This document shows, one piece after another, positions 39,114 through 48,106 of a stretch of 58,719 nucleotides of DNA. The stretch spans positions 1-58,719 of the forward strand of contig JAKPQA010000093.1 of the NCBI GenBank assembly GCA_029547025.1. The letters are read 5' to 3'. The stretch's first letter is position 1. Each line of letters begins with the position of its first letter. A program made the position numbers and the translations under genes. Origin of the DNA: Armatimonadota bacterium. Lineage in GTDB: Bacteria > Armatimonadota > Zipacnadia > UBA1398 > JAKPQA01. The notes under the pieces are model-generated. The model worked only from the letters and a program-made list of their open reading frames with translations, was not told where the DNA came from and ran no database searches.

Positions 39114-41684
39114 TTGAATGCCCTACTCGCCGGGTTCATCCCCTCACTCCTGCTTCCCACAGCCGCGGCGACCACTGGTCGCGCGGTGACACGGCCACCG
39201 GCTGTGCCATTGGTGGCTCACGACCCCTACTTCAGTATCTGGAGCTGTGCCGACCGGCTGACGGATGACACCACACGCCACTGGACGGGCACGCCACACT
39301 CGCTGACGGGCCTCGTGCGCGTGGACGGTCACGTCTACCGCATCATGGGCGCGGAGCCAAGCGATGCGGCGTCGCTCGCACAGGTGGACCTTCGCATCAC
39401 CCCCACGCAGACGGTCTACGAGTTCGAGGGGGCGGGCGTGCGGGTATTGCTGCGGTTCACCAGTCCACTGCTGCCGCACGACCCGGATGTGTTGGCGCGC
39501 CCGGTCACGTACATCACGTGGTCAGTGGCGACCACGGACGGCAGAGCCCACGCGGTGCAGGTCTACCTGGATGCCGCAGGTTCCATCTGCGTGAACTCGC
39601 CGGAACAAGCGATCACCTGGGCGGTGGAGCCCCTGGGGGAGCTCGTGGTCGCGCGGGCTGGCTCGGTGGAGCAACCGGTGTTGGAGAAGAAGGGCGACAA
39701 CCTCCGCATCGATTGGGGGCACCTGTACCTGGCGGTACCGGAGGCCTCGTGGTCAAGCGTCAGCGCTGGCGAGCAGGCCCGCAACCTACGCGTTTTCGCC
39801 GAACAAGGCCGGCTTCCACACACCCCCGACACGCGGATGCCGAGGGCGGCGTCGGATGAAACACCGGTATTGGCGGCTGCGTGCGACCTGGGCCGCATCG
39901 GGCCGCAGGCTGTTGAGCGGCACTTGATGTTGGCGTATGACGACGAGTTCAGCATTCTCTACTTCCGAGAGAAGCTGCGGCCCTATTGGCGGCGCGATGG
40001 GATGGACGCCGCCGGTCTTCTGCGGCGCGCGGAGCGCGAGTATGACGATCTGCGGGCGCGGTGTGACGAGTTCGACGCGGAGCTCACGGAGGATCTAGTT
40101 GCGGTTGGCGGCCGCGCCTACGCCGATATCTGCGTTCTCGCGTTCCGCCAGGCTGTTGCCGGCCACAAGGTGGCCGCCGATTCGGCCGGGCGCCCGCTGG
40201 TGTTTGGCAAGGAATGTTTTAGTAATGGGTGCATTGGCACGGTCGACGTCATCTATCCCGCGGCGCCCTTCTTCCTGTTGCTGAGCCCCACGCTGACCAA
40301 GGCGCTGCTGGTGCCGGTGCTCGACTATGCCAGCTCGGAGCGCTGGACGTTCCCCTTCGCGCCCCATGACCTCGGCACGTACCCCCATGCAACCGGGCAG
40401 GTGTACGGCGGGGGCGAGCGGACCGAGGAGAACCAGATGCCGGTGGAGGAGTGCGGGAACATGATCCTGCTGCTCGCGGCGCTGTCGAAGGCCGAGGGCA
40501 ACGCGGACTTCGTCTCGCGCTACGGGTCCGTGGTCGCGAGGTGGGCTGAGTATCTAAAGAGCAAAGGACTGGACCCAGAGAACCAGCTCTGCACCGATGA
40601 CTTCGCCGGTCACCTGGCGCGCAACGCCAACCTGTCGGCTAAGGCGATCCTGGCCCTGGCCGCCTACGGGTACTTGAGCGAGCTGCGCGGAGACGTCGAG
40701 CAGGCGCGCGATTACCAGAGGTTGGCCAAGCGTTACGCCAGGCGATGGACCGAGATGGCTCTCGATGGCGACCACTACCGGCTGGCTTTCGACCGACCCG
40801 GCACGTGGAGCCAGAAGTACAACCTGGTCTGGGACCGGATCCTCGGACTGGGGTGCTTCCCACCCGAGGTCGCCCGCACTGAGGTTGCGTACTACCAGAG
40901 CATCCTCAACCCGTATGGGCTCCCCCTGGATAGCCGCCAGACCTATACGAAGACGGATTGGCACATCTGGACAGCCTGTCTGGCTGACACTCCGGAGGAC
41001 TTCGAGGCCTTCGTGGCGCCCGTCGCGCGTTTCCTGAATGCGACGCCCGAACGTGTGCCCATGACCGACTGGTATCAGACGACAGATGCCACCATGGTCG
41101 GTTTCCGGGCGCGGCCCGTGGTCGGCGGTGTGTTCATCAAGATGCTGACCGACGGCGGGCGGTGGTCGAAGTGGCGCGGTCGGGGCCATACAGATGACTC
41201 GGCGTGGGCGCCGTTTCCTCGGACACCCCGGTTCGAGCCCCTCGTGCCGTGCGCGCAGCAGGGCGGCGTGGTCTGGCGCTACACGACCGATCGGCCCGGC
41301 GGAGACTGGTTCGCGCCCGGCTATGACGACTCGGAATGGCTGCGAGGCGAGTCGGGGTTCGGCCAGGAGGGCACGCCCGGCTCGGTGGTACGAACCGCGT
41401 GGCGGACGCCGGACATCTGGATGCGCCGCACGTTCGAGCTAGAAGCCGGCGAAGGCGAGCCGGTGGCGCTGTGGATCCATCATGACGAGGCGGCCGAAGT
41501 GTACCTCAACGGCGTTCTCGCCGCGAAGACTTCGGGTTACCTGACCGAGTACGATGTGGTGGACATCGCTGGCGCGGCTCAGCAGAGGCTGTGTCCGGGT
41601 GTCAACACTCTGGCCGTGCACTGCCACCAGACGGTCGGGGGGCAGTACATCGATGTGGGGCTAGTGCGGGTGGTAGAGCCTTAG
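39114..41684 (+). CDS. Secreted GtaA-type (DUF4964/DUF5127/DUF4965/DUF1793) protein with C-terminal jelly-roll domain
   Basis: An 856-residue exported protein. TTG 39114 follows AAGGAG by about 11 nt and starts a signal peptide (MNALLAGFIPSLLLPTAAA). PLVAHDPYFSIWSCADRLTD and TRHWTGTPHSLTGLVRVDG are the hallmark of the DUF4964 N-terminus. A DUF5127-like sandwich and a toroidal helical DUF4965/DUF1793 region (CFSNGCIGTVDVIYPAAPFF, DDFAGHLARNANLSAKAI, YNLVWDRILGLGCFP, TKTDWHIWTACLAD) follow. Fungal members were described as glutaminase A, but bacterial ones sit in glycan clusters and may be glycosidases. The last ~150 residues form a GH2-like sugar-binding sandwich (WFAPGYDDSEWLRGESGFGQ, WIHHDEAAEVYLNGVLAA), an appended module. 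Confidence 0.85.
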   Translation: MNALLAGFIPSLLLPTAAATTGRAVTRPPAVPLVAHDPYFSIWSCADRLTDDTTRHWTGTPHSLTGLVRVDGHVYRIMGAEPSDAASLAQVDLRITPTQTVYEFEGAGVRVLLRFTSPLLPHDPDVLARPVTYITWSVATTDGRAHAVQVYLDAAGSICVNSPEQAITWAVEPLGELVVARAGSVEQPVLEKKGDNLRIDWGHLYLAVPEASWSSVSAGEQARNLRVFAEQGRLPHTPDTRMPRAASDETPVLAAACDLGRIGPQAVERHLMLAYDDEFSILYFREKLRPYWRRDGMDAAGLLRRAEREYDDLRARCDEFDAELTEDLVAVGGRAYADICVLAFRQAVAGHKVAADSAGRPLVFGKECFSNGCIGTVDVIYPAAPFFLLLSPTLTKALLVPVLDYASSERWTFPFAPHDLGTYPHATGQVYGGGERTEENQMPVEECGNMILLLAALSKAEGNADFVSRYGSVVARWAEYLKSKGLDPENQLCTDDFAGHLARNANLSAKAILALAAYGYLSELRGDVEQARDYQRLAKRYARRWTEMALDGDHYRLAFDRPGTWSQKYNLVWDRILGLGCFPPEVARTEVAYYQSILNPYGLPLDSRQTYTKTDWHIWTACLADTPEDFEAFVAPVARFLNATPERVPMTDWYQTTDATMVGFRARPVVGGVFIKMLTDGGRWSKWRGRGHTDDSAWAPFPRTPRFEPLVPCAQQGGVVWRYTTDRPGGDWFAPGYDDSEWLRGESGFGQEGTPGSVVRTAWRTPDIWMRRTFELEAGEGEPVALWIHHDEAAEVYLNGVLAAKTSGYLTEYDVVDIAGAAQQRLCPGVNTLAVHCHQTVGGQYIDVGLVRVVEP

Positions 41685-41782
41685 GGTTCGGGTCGCGAGG
41701 CCCGCACTTACGTCTCTTATACAGCGAGGCGCTCCTTCGGGGGCTCAGCGCGGAGCGCCCGCCGGCCGCACGAGCTCAAGCC

Positions 41783-41810
41783 GGGCCGGATGGGCCCTCC
41801 CGTCCGGCCC
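41783..41810. terminator. Hairpin between convergent genes, candidate bidirectional terminator
   Basis: GGGCCGGA (41783-41790) pairs with TCCGGCCC (41803-41810) around a 12-nt loop that can extend the stem. No T-run follows on either strand, so termination is only a suggestion from its position between two convergent genes. Confidence 0.3.
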
Positions 41811-41845
41811 CTCCGGACGGCCTGGCTGCCGGTCTCCGCCGATCC

Positions 41846-43207
41846 TCAGCCCATCAGCTCCACCGTCTCCTGTGCCACGGCGGTCAGGGAGACCTTGTGG
41901 TAGCCGGCCACCCCGGTCATCAGCGTATCGTTCATGGGTGCGATCCAACGCTCGGGAAGGGCCTTGCGGCCGAGCATGAGGCCCAGGACACTGCCGGAGG
42001 TGGCCCCGTTGCAGTCGGTGTCGAAGCCCGGCATTACCGAGTAGCAGATGGTGCGTCCGAAGTCCCGCTCGCCCCACAGCAGCGCCATGGCGACGACCTC
42101 GGCGTTGCTGATGGTGTGGCACCAGTCGTGGGAGCGGTCTTCCTTCCAACGAGCGTGGAGGTCCTCGACGGCCTCCCAGTAGTCCACGCGCCGCTGCCAC
42201 AGGCCGAGCACGTGCTCGAGCCCGGCCGTCAGGCGGCATCGGGCGGGGATCTGGGCCATCCCGGCGCGGATGACCGCCTCGGGATCGTCGGTCACATAGG
42301 CCGCCGCCAGCATGGCGGCGACCCACATCTCGCCGTAGATACCGTTCTTCACATGGCTGATGCACGCATCGCGCCAGGCAAGCCCGGCGGCGCGCTCCGG
42401 ATCGCCCGGGCAGACGTAGCCAAAGAAGTCAGCGCGGATCTGGGCGCCGATCCACTCGCGGTAGACGTTGCGGCACGCGGCCGACGCCGGGGGCCCGATA
42501 CCGTCGACGAGGTTCCGGTAGGCTACGCGCTCGGCAGTACATACGTGGAAGATGGGGATGTTCGACAGCCAGAATCGGGCCACGTCGACTGGTGTGAAGC
42601 CGGGACCTGACTGCTTGTAGATGGCCAGCCCAGTGACGGTGTAGTTGGTGTCGTCGTCCTCGGGCATGTGGTCGATGCCCTCGGTGTACGCGGCCCGCCA
42701 CGAGAGGTCGAATCCGCACTCCCTCGCCAGTTCCGCATCGGCCTGCAGCGAGAAGTAGTCATCCAGCGGCCAGCGCGATTGTGCTTTGAGGTACTTCTCG
42801 ATCTGCCAGCGGCGCCGGCCCTCAGCGGGCTTCCCCAGCAGGCAGCCGCTGGCGCGGCCACACCAGGCTCCGAGGGCCTTGTCCTCGAGGGTGGCGCGAT
42901 CGGGTCGGCCCTTGGGCGGGAGAGCAGCCTCGGGCCGCACGGCGCGAATGCCGTCGAGGTCGGACGGCTCCTCGTGGGCGTAGCCGGCCACAAGCGGCAG
43001 CTCCTGGACGCGGTCGAGCAGTGCCTCCGCGCGGACGCGGAGCTCTTCCGTGTCAAGCTGCGAAGCCCTCAGGTCCGCGAACTCGGCCTCCACCGAGGCC
43101 AGGTCGCGCCCTTCTTCCGTGGCCTGCTGCCACTCGACCTCGAGGTCGTTGTGTTCGACGAGCATCCACGGTTGGCTGGCCCAGTTGGTGCGTGCTCCTA
43201 ACGGCAT
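41846..43207 (-). CDS. ADP-ribosylglycohydrolase-family protein
   Basis: 453 residues from ATG 43207, six nt after GGGAGT. An N-terminal ~95-residue helical extension precedes the domain, which starts at KALGAWCGRASGCLLGKPAE (the G...G...G opening of the family). Metal-site motifs are PEDDDTNYTV and GFDTDCNGATSGSVLGLMLG, matching the two Asp-rich loops that bind the binuclear Mg2+/Mn2+ centre. It would remove ADP-ribose from proteins or act on related N- or O-glycosides. Its location among secreted glycan genes, without a mono-ADP-ribosyltransferase nearby, leaves the target open. The upstream prepilin-like gene is 35 nt away on the same strand. Confidence 0.88.
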   Translation of the reverse strand: MPLGARTNWASQPWMLVEHNDLEVEWQQATEEGRDLASVEAEFADLRASQLDTEELRVRAEALLDRVQELPLVAGYAHEEPSDLDGIRAVRPEAALPPKGRPDRATLEDKALGAWCGRASGCLLGKPAEGRRRWQIEKYLKAQSRWPLDDYFSLQADAELARECGFDLSWRAAYTEGIDHMPEDDDTNYTVTGLAIYKQSGPGFTPVDVARFWLSNIPIFHVCTAERVAYRNLVDGIGPPASAACRNVYREWIGAQIRADFFGYVCPGDPERAAGLAWRDACISHVKNGIYGEMWVAAMLAAAYVTDDPEAVIRAGMAQIPARCRLTAGLEHVLGLWQRRVDYWEAVEDLHARWKEDRSHDWCHTISNAEVVAMALLWGERDFGRTICYSVMPGFDTDCNGATSGSVLGLMLGRKALPERWIAPMNDTLMTGVAGYHKVSLTAVAQETVELMG

Positions 43208-43241
43208 CGGCGTACTCCCTGGGTGTCGTGGAGCCAGGTGG

Positions 43242-43826
43242 CTAACCCGGGTACCACATGCTGTGCTTGCTGTTCTTGATCCATTTGGCGTGGCCGTCAC
43301 AGAACGAGGCGTTGAAACCGTCGTTGTGCCGCTTGGCGACATAGCCCCCGGCCGTGCCGTAGTCCGCATAGGTATCGGGGTCCCAGATCTCCAGATAATA
43401 AGGCATCTCGAAGATATGGATCAGGTCAGCGGGGTTTGTGATCACGGCCAACGGCCGGTACATGACGAGCGAGTTCACGCCATAGCTGAGCGGGGTGTTC
43501 CAGACACAGGTGTGATGGCCGGATGGGCACACACGGATCTGGTTGTTCTTGACATAGGGCTCAAGCAGATGGAACCAGCCCGTCAGGTTCCCACAGCCCG
43601 TGGCGGGCCCCGTCGGTTCGTAGATGTAGGTCGGCACCATGGTGTCGTCATAGTCCTGAGCGTACATCATGGCAGCCAGTCCATACTGCTTGAGGTTGGA
43701 GAGGCAGGAGGCCTGGCGCGCCTTCTCCCGGGCCTTCGAGAACACAGGGAACAGGATGGCAGCCAGGATAGCGATGATGGCGATGACGACGAGCAGCTCA
43801 ATCAGCGTGAAACCCGCTCTACGCAT
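43242..43826 (-). CDS. Prepilin-like protein with type IV N-terminal methylation signal and H-X9-DG motif
   Basis: 194 residues from ATG 43826 behind GAGGAGG. The short basic leader MRRAG is followed by [20 protein letters not shown], the substrate for prepilin peptidase and the assembly helix, with E5 of the mature protein. The next segment, [20 protein letters not shown], is characteristic of Armatimonadota/Planctomycetes-type pseudopilins. The C-terminus has the processing-associated H-X9-DG motif ([12 protein letters not shown]). No pilus assembly genes are near; such solitary proteins are multiplied in these genomes and their role is unclear. Probably co-transcribed with the downstream ADP-ribosylglycohydrolase. 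Confidence 0.93.
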   Translation of the reverse strand: MRRAGFTLIELLVVIAIIAILAAILFPVFSKAREKARQASCLSNLKQYGLAAMMYAQDYDDTMVPTYIYEPTGPATGCGNLTGWFHLLEPYVKNNQIRVCPSGHHTCVWNTPLSYGVNSLVMYRPLAVITNPADLIHIFEMPYYLEIWDPDTYADYGTAGGYVAKRHNDGFNASFCDGHAKWIKNSKHSMWYPG

Positions 43827-44019
43827 GACACGCCTCCTCAGTTGTGGCCTGTGGCCCCGTGGTTCATGACCCTTCGGCCAGACACCGCATCGACCCTCCC
43901 AGCATTGACTCGCCTCGCCGTGGCCCAACTTGCCGGGTCACGCAGGGGACACGTGCCGCGGGGCGAATCGCGCCGGGTGTCGGCCGCCCCGAGGCCGCCG
44001 AGTGGAGAGGGAGACTCGC

Positions 44020-46914
44020 ATGGCCGAACTAGCCCCACAGGAAGTCTTCTCCGGCGAGTGCCTAAGCTACCCGGGCCCGTGGGCATTCCACCTGCCCAGC
44101 GCCGGGATCATCCTGGTGAGCGACCAGGAGCTCGTGGACCTGGCTGGCGATCCCGACAAGGTCCTCAACCTCACCACGGGCCGAGACCCGATGAACCGCA
44201 GCCTTCGCCAGATCTGCGATGAGGCCCAGGCGCGTGGCGCACACACGCTGGTCGTGGCCTTCGACCACTTCTTCGCCCAGTACCGCCCCGGGATCGACCA
44301 CGCGCGGACGCTGACACCCGATATGGACGAGTACGTGCAGCTCATCGCCCGGGTGGGGCGCTTCGCGAAGGAGCGAGGGCTCAAGCTGGAGCTCAGCCTA
44401 CTCAGCCCGCTCGAGATCGGCCCAGCGTATGGGAAACAGACTGGCGAGTGGGGCCGGTGGTACCACTATCGCAAGGGTTTGCGGGACCCGCGGACGGGCG
44501 CCTTCAGCGTCCAGATGTGGCAACACCTGCGCTGGGTGAACAACAAGGGGCCCATCGACCTCGAACACCTGGGTGTGCGGGTATTCGCCTTCGGCCAGCG
44601 CCCCGTCGGCGGGACATCGTGCTTGGCCGTCGCCGAGGACTCCATCGTCGAGATCAGCGACGTGGCCCGGGTGGAGGCGTTTGAGGGGATCCGGTCGGGA
44701 TCGGTGGGCCGACGGATTCGCGTTCACGGCACGGGGCGCACCGACGTGGGGGAGCTCGACCACGTGCTGGTGGTACAGCAGTATCGCACACCGGAGATGG
44801 ACTATTTCAGCGACTCCGCTCTGCCATATCTCAAGGCTCTCATCGGCCGGTACCTGGATGCGGGTGTCGAGCTCAGTGGGTTCTACTCGGACGAGATGCA
44901 CATTCAGCAGGACTGGGACTACTTCGGCCACCACGAACACGGGCAGTTCGCGCTGCGGTACGTGAGCCCGGGGCTCGAAAGGCGATTCGCCGAGCGATAC
45001 GGGCCGCAGTATGCAGACCTGGCCAAGTACATGGTCTACTTCACGTACGGGCAGGAAGATGCGGTGGCGGGCCTAACCGCCACGGAGCCCATTCCGCACG
45101 TGTTTGGCCCCAGTGCGGAGGACATCCACCGCACGGCACTGTTCCGCTCGCGCTACTACGAGCTGCTGCAAAACGGGGTGGTCGACCTGTTCCTGGCCGC
45201 GCGGCGGGACGCCGAGGAGCGGACGGGCCGGCGGATGTACACCCGCGCGCACGCGACGTGGGCCGAGAGCCCGACCATCGACTACTACCGGAGTGGCGCG
45301 CGGAACGCGAACAGCATTCGCTATGAGTACGACTCGCGATTCGTCTGGTCGAACACGGTCCACCAGGCGGCGGCGGCGTGCCACGATTACTTCAAGTGGG
45401 GCGAGTTCCTCACTGGAACGGGGAATGACCACCCCGAATGTGGGTGGCTGGATCGGAACTACTATGGCATGGCGTTGGCCTGCTCAACGGGCATCGTGAA
45501 CGAGCTGCCCTATTCGTACTGTGCCCACTGGGGCAGCCCGAACGAGGTGGCCTGGCGGAGAGAACACGTGGGGAGAGCGTTCGGGACCACCGGTCACATG
45601 ACCATGCACACCCTGGTACAGGAGATGCAGCATCGTGACGTGAGCGTGCTGATGTTGTACCCGCTGGACCTGGTGAGCACGGAGGAACGGTTCGGTTCGT
45701 GGATGACGCAGTACGCCTATGCCAACTACGTGACCCCGGCGAAGCTACTGGAGATGGGCCGGCTTGTCGATGGTGCCGTCGAGCTGGGCGGGCGGCGGTT
45801 CACGACGCTGGCGGCGCTGTTCGAGCCCTTCCCGCGGCCCGAGCTGCTTGATCTGATGTCGCGCTTGGCCGAGGCCGGCGGGCGCGCGATCTGGAGCGGG
45901 CCGCCGCCGCTGCTTGGGCGTGATGGCGAGCCGGTTCGGGCGCGGTGGGCGGACCTTTTCGGCGTGGACCCGGTCGCGTCGCCCGACGGACTGGGGGAGA
46001 TGGCTCCGGGCGGGCGAGTGACCTTCGAAGGGGCACTGGAGGGCATCGAGGCGCAGATCATCCTCACGGATGCCGTGGTGGACCACATTCACCCCGTGGG
46101 GCCACGCGAGGGGACCCAAGTGACGGCTCGCTGCGCGGGGCGAGTCGTGGGAACGGTCCGCGGGACCATCGCGGGAGGGGCGCTGGCCTTCGTGGGCTAC
46201 CGGCCGCGCGATGACCAGTCGGCCAGCCTGGGCTACGAGACGCGGAACTGGTTCGAGACGCTCAATGCCCTGGGGGCCTATCCGCCCTCGGCCGCCGACC
46301 TGCCGGCCAACGACAACACGGAAGTACTTTCCCGGACGACGCCGTACCTGTTCTGCCACTTCCCCAACGGCACTGTGGCCGTGGCTCCACACCTGACACG
46401 GCTCGAGGAAGACTGGCCCGGCGGGTTCGCCCGGAACCCCGAAGAGGACGACCCGATCGTCCAGCGCCTGAACCTGCCGTCGCTGGCGGTGTCGCTGAGA
46501 GGAGTACGCGTCCACGGGCACGTCGTGGACTATGAGGGCCACGGAGCCATGTCATTTCGAACGGGCGCGGGAGGGGACCTCATCGCTTTCGCCGGCCATG
46601 GGTGCCGCGAGATCACCATCGACGGCCGACGGTTCGAGTTCACCCCTCAGCCCGCCGGCACGGTGGGATGGGCGCCAGTGTCCCCGAGCCGCCGGGTCGC
46701 GAACGGCGCCGCGCTGATCGTCCAGTGCGACGCGCCGGGCCCGTTGCGGGTCCCGCTCGTCGCGGGAGAGGCGCCCATGGTCTTCTTCGCCGAGGGTGCC
46801 CTCCCCGGGCAGAAGGGCGTCCACGTCGAGTCGCGCATCGAGGGGGACGCCGTCATCATCGAGATCACGCCCGAGAGCGCCGGGCGCTGGATCTACGGCG
46901 TGCCGGGGGTATAG
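44020..46914 (+). CDS. Large barrel-type putative glycoside hydrolase of unassigned family
   Basis: 964 residues from ATG 44020, preceded by GAGAGGGAG; no clear signal peptide, so possibly cytoplasmic. Barrel-like strands alternate with helices in the first ~600 residues: GAHTLVVAFDHFFAQYRP, GLKLELSLLSPLEIGP, GVELSGFYSDEMHIQQDWDY (possible acidic catalytic residues), MYTRAHATWAESPTIDYYRS and DVSVLMLYPLDLVSTEERFG. The C-terminal third looks like a flavodoxin/trimerisation-like domain (GRAIWSGPPPLLGRDGEPV) plus sandwich domains. The general plan recalls barrel-plus-Rossmann glycosidases, but I cannot name a family. It is divergent from the prepilin-like gene, 193 bp away. Confidence 0.6.
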   Translation: MAELAPQEVFSGECLSYPGPWAFHLPSAGIILVSDQELVDLAGDPDKVLNLTTGRDPMNRSLRQICDEAQARGAHTLVVAFDHFFAQYRPGIDHARTLTPDMDEYVQLIARVGRFAKERGLKLELSLLSPLEIGPAYGKQTGEWGRWYHYRKGLRDPRTGAFSVQMWQHLRWVNNKGPIDLEHLGVRVFAFGQRPVGGTSCLAVAEDSIVEISDVARVEAFEGIRSGSVGRRIRVHGTGRTDVGELDHVLVVQQYRTPEMDYFSDSALPYLKALIGRYLDAGVELSGFYSDEMHIQQDWDYFGHHEHGQFALRYVSPGLERRFAERYGPQYADLAKYMVYFTYGQEDAVAGLTATEPIPHVFGPSAEDIHRTALFRSRYYELLQNGVVDLFLAARRDAEERTGRRMYTRAHATWAESPTIDYYRSGARNANSIRYEYDSRFVWSNTVHQAAAACHDYFKWGEFLTGTGNDHPECGWLDRNYYGMALACSTGIVNELPYSYCAHWGSPNEVAWRREHVGRAFGTTGHMTMHTLVQEMQHRDVSVLMLYPLDLVSTEERFGSWMTQYAYANYVTPAKLLEMGRLVDGAVELGGRRFTTLAALFEPFPRPELLDLMSRLAEAGGRAIWSGPPPLLGRDGEPVRARWADLFGVDPVASPDGLGEMAPGGRVTFEGALEGIEAQIILTDAVVDHIHPVGPREGTQVTARCAGRVVGTVRGTIAGGALAFVGYRPRDDQSASLGYETRNWFETLNALGAYPPSAADLPANDNTEVLSRTTPYLFCHFPNGTVAVAPHLTRLEEDWPGGFARNPEEDDPIVQRLNLPSLAVSLRGVRVHGHVVDYEGHGAMSFRTGAGGDLIAFAGHGCREITIDGRRFEFTPQPAGTVGWAPVSPSRRVANGAALIVQCDAPGPLRVPLVAGEAPMVFFAEGALPGQKGVHVESRIEGDAVIIEITPESAGRWIYGVPGV

Positions 46915-47362
46915 GGCGGGGCGACTGGCACTCGAGCCGGATGGGGTCATACCCGCGTGCGGCTAGTCCGCCCGTATTCGGCCACTCCGAAAGGCCTCCT
47001 GGCCTGGGTAACGCATGAGCAAGTGTAGGAACAGGGGCAGCGAAGTCGCCAGATCCGCTCGTGCCATGGGTCTGTGCCAGCCCTTCGGAGAGCGGAGTCG
47101 AGTTCCCGTGTCCACCGTTTGCTACCGGCAGACCGAGCTCGATCTCCGGCAAGCCAAGCCCGGGGTGGCCGGTTTCGATGGCGGCGATCTGACATCCCAC
47201 GCGCGCATGTTCGCACGGTTGGGTCCGCCATCCTGGAGCTGTTCCGCCAACGCATCTTCGGCCTGGCCGCGGGCTATGAGGATGTCAACGACCCCAACAC
47301 CCGACTCGGCCACCCCCCGATCGGGTATCCGCCTGACACGTATGCTCTGCGCATAGTCCAGG
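46915..47362. other. Intergenic region, 448 bp, containing a transposase remnant
   Basis: Lies between two convergent genes. The first ~200 bp hold nothing I recognise and no terminator with a T-run. The rest carries the IS1380-like remnant annotated separately. Confidence 0.5.
47123..47317 (+). pseudogene. Decayed IS1380-family transposase fragment
   Basis: Two pieces of an IS1380 transposase lie in different plus frames. The first (47123-47200) translates to a segment with AGFDGGDLTS, matching the family's N-terminal 'FDGG.lSSD' motif. The second (47230-47317) gives LFRQRIFGLAAGYEDVNDPN, matching the hallmark 'QRv.alalGYED.ND'. Only about 55 bp separate them, less than in an intact gene, so a frameshift and an internal deletion are both needed. 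No C-terminal catalytic part follows and no inverted repeats are visible. A dead remnant. Confidence 0.7.
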
Positions 47363-48028
47363 CTAGAGGGGCACGGTCTGTCGGAAACGGCGGAAGTTGC
47401 GGAAGTCGACGGCGGCCAGGTAGAGCTGGAAGATGCCGACGGCGACCCACCAATAGGCGCCGCTGATCCCGTTGAACACGTTCCACCCGCCCATTCCGGC
47501 GAACAGGAGGGCAGAGAGACCGAACACCCACCGCTGACGGATCGCGGCGGCGAGCATTCCGACCAGGATCATGACCTCCGGCAGGAAGCGCACGCCGGGG
47601 GTCAGCCACTTGGCGAGGCCACCCCAGATCACCAGCCAGCTCGAACAACTCCAGATCTCAGCGAGCATCTCGCGGCGTGGCACGCCGATCAGACCATCCG
47701 GCGTCACCGTGGCCGGACAGCGTAGCCCGAGGCAACGCACGGGCTGGCTGGGCCGCACATTCTCGGTGCCGCAGTAGGGGCAGGTGATCGTGGCGTAGCC
47801 GCCGACGGCCTCACTAGGCCCTGCATCGTCCGATCTCGGCTGAGAGGGGATCGCCACCGGGCGCAAGCGCTGCAGGAAGCGCGAGCCGATGCCCGGCTCC
47901 GCGCCCCCACCACGCGCGGCGGGCGCGTCAGCGGGCGCTACGGTCAGGTCGCCCAGCTCTCGGCCGCAAGCGGGGCATGCGGTCATCTGCTCCAAGTCCA
48001 CAGTCGCGCCGCAGCGCGGGCAGATCAT
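47363..48028 (-). CDS. Double zinc-ribbon membrane protein
   Basis: About 221 residues from ATG 48028, nine nt after GAAGG; ATG 48037 abuts that site and is less likely. An N-terminal zinc ribbon (MICPRCGATV with CPACGREL) and a second Cys set (TCPYCGTENVRPSQPVRCLG plus LRCP) are joined by a Pro/Ala-rich linker. Three to four C-terminal transmembrane segments follow (PEVMILVGMLAAAIR, WVFGLSALLFAGMGG, YWWVAVGIFQLYLAAV). Architecture suits a membrane-associated sensing or scaffold protein; no specific family recognised. Confidence 0.78.
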   Translation of the reverse strand: MICPRCGATVDLEQMTACPACGRELGDLTVAPADAPAARGGGAEPGIGSRFLQRLRPVAIPSQPRSDDAGPSEAVGGYATITCPYCGTENVRPSQPVRCLGLRCPATVTPDGLIGVPRREMLAEIWSCSSWLVIWGGLAKWLTPGVRFLPEVMILVGMLAAAIRQRWVFGLSALLFAGMGGWNVFNGISGAYWWVAVGIFQLYLAAVDFRNFRRFRQTVPL

Positions 48029-48106
48029 CTGGCTCATCCTTCGGGTCGAGATGTGCGGTGGTTCTTCTCGCCTGGCGTGTGGAATCCCTTGTGGCTCCCA
48101 CAGGAG

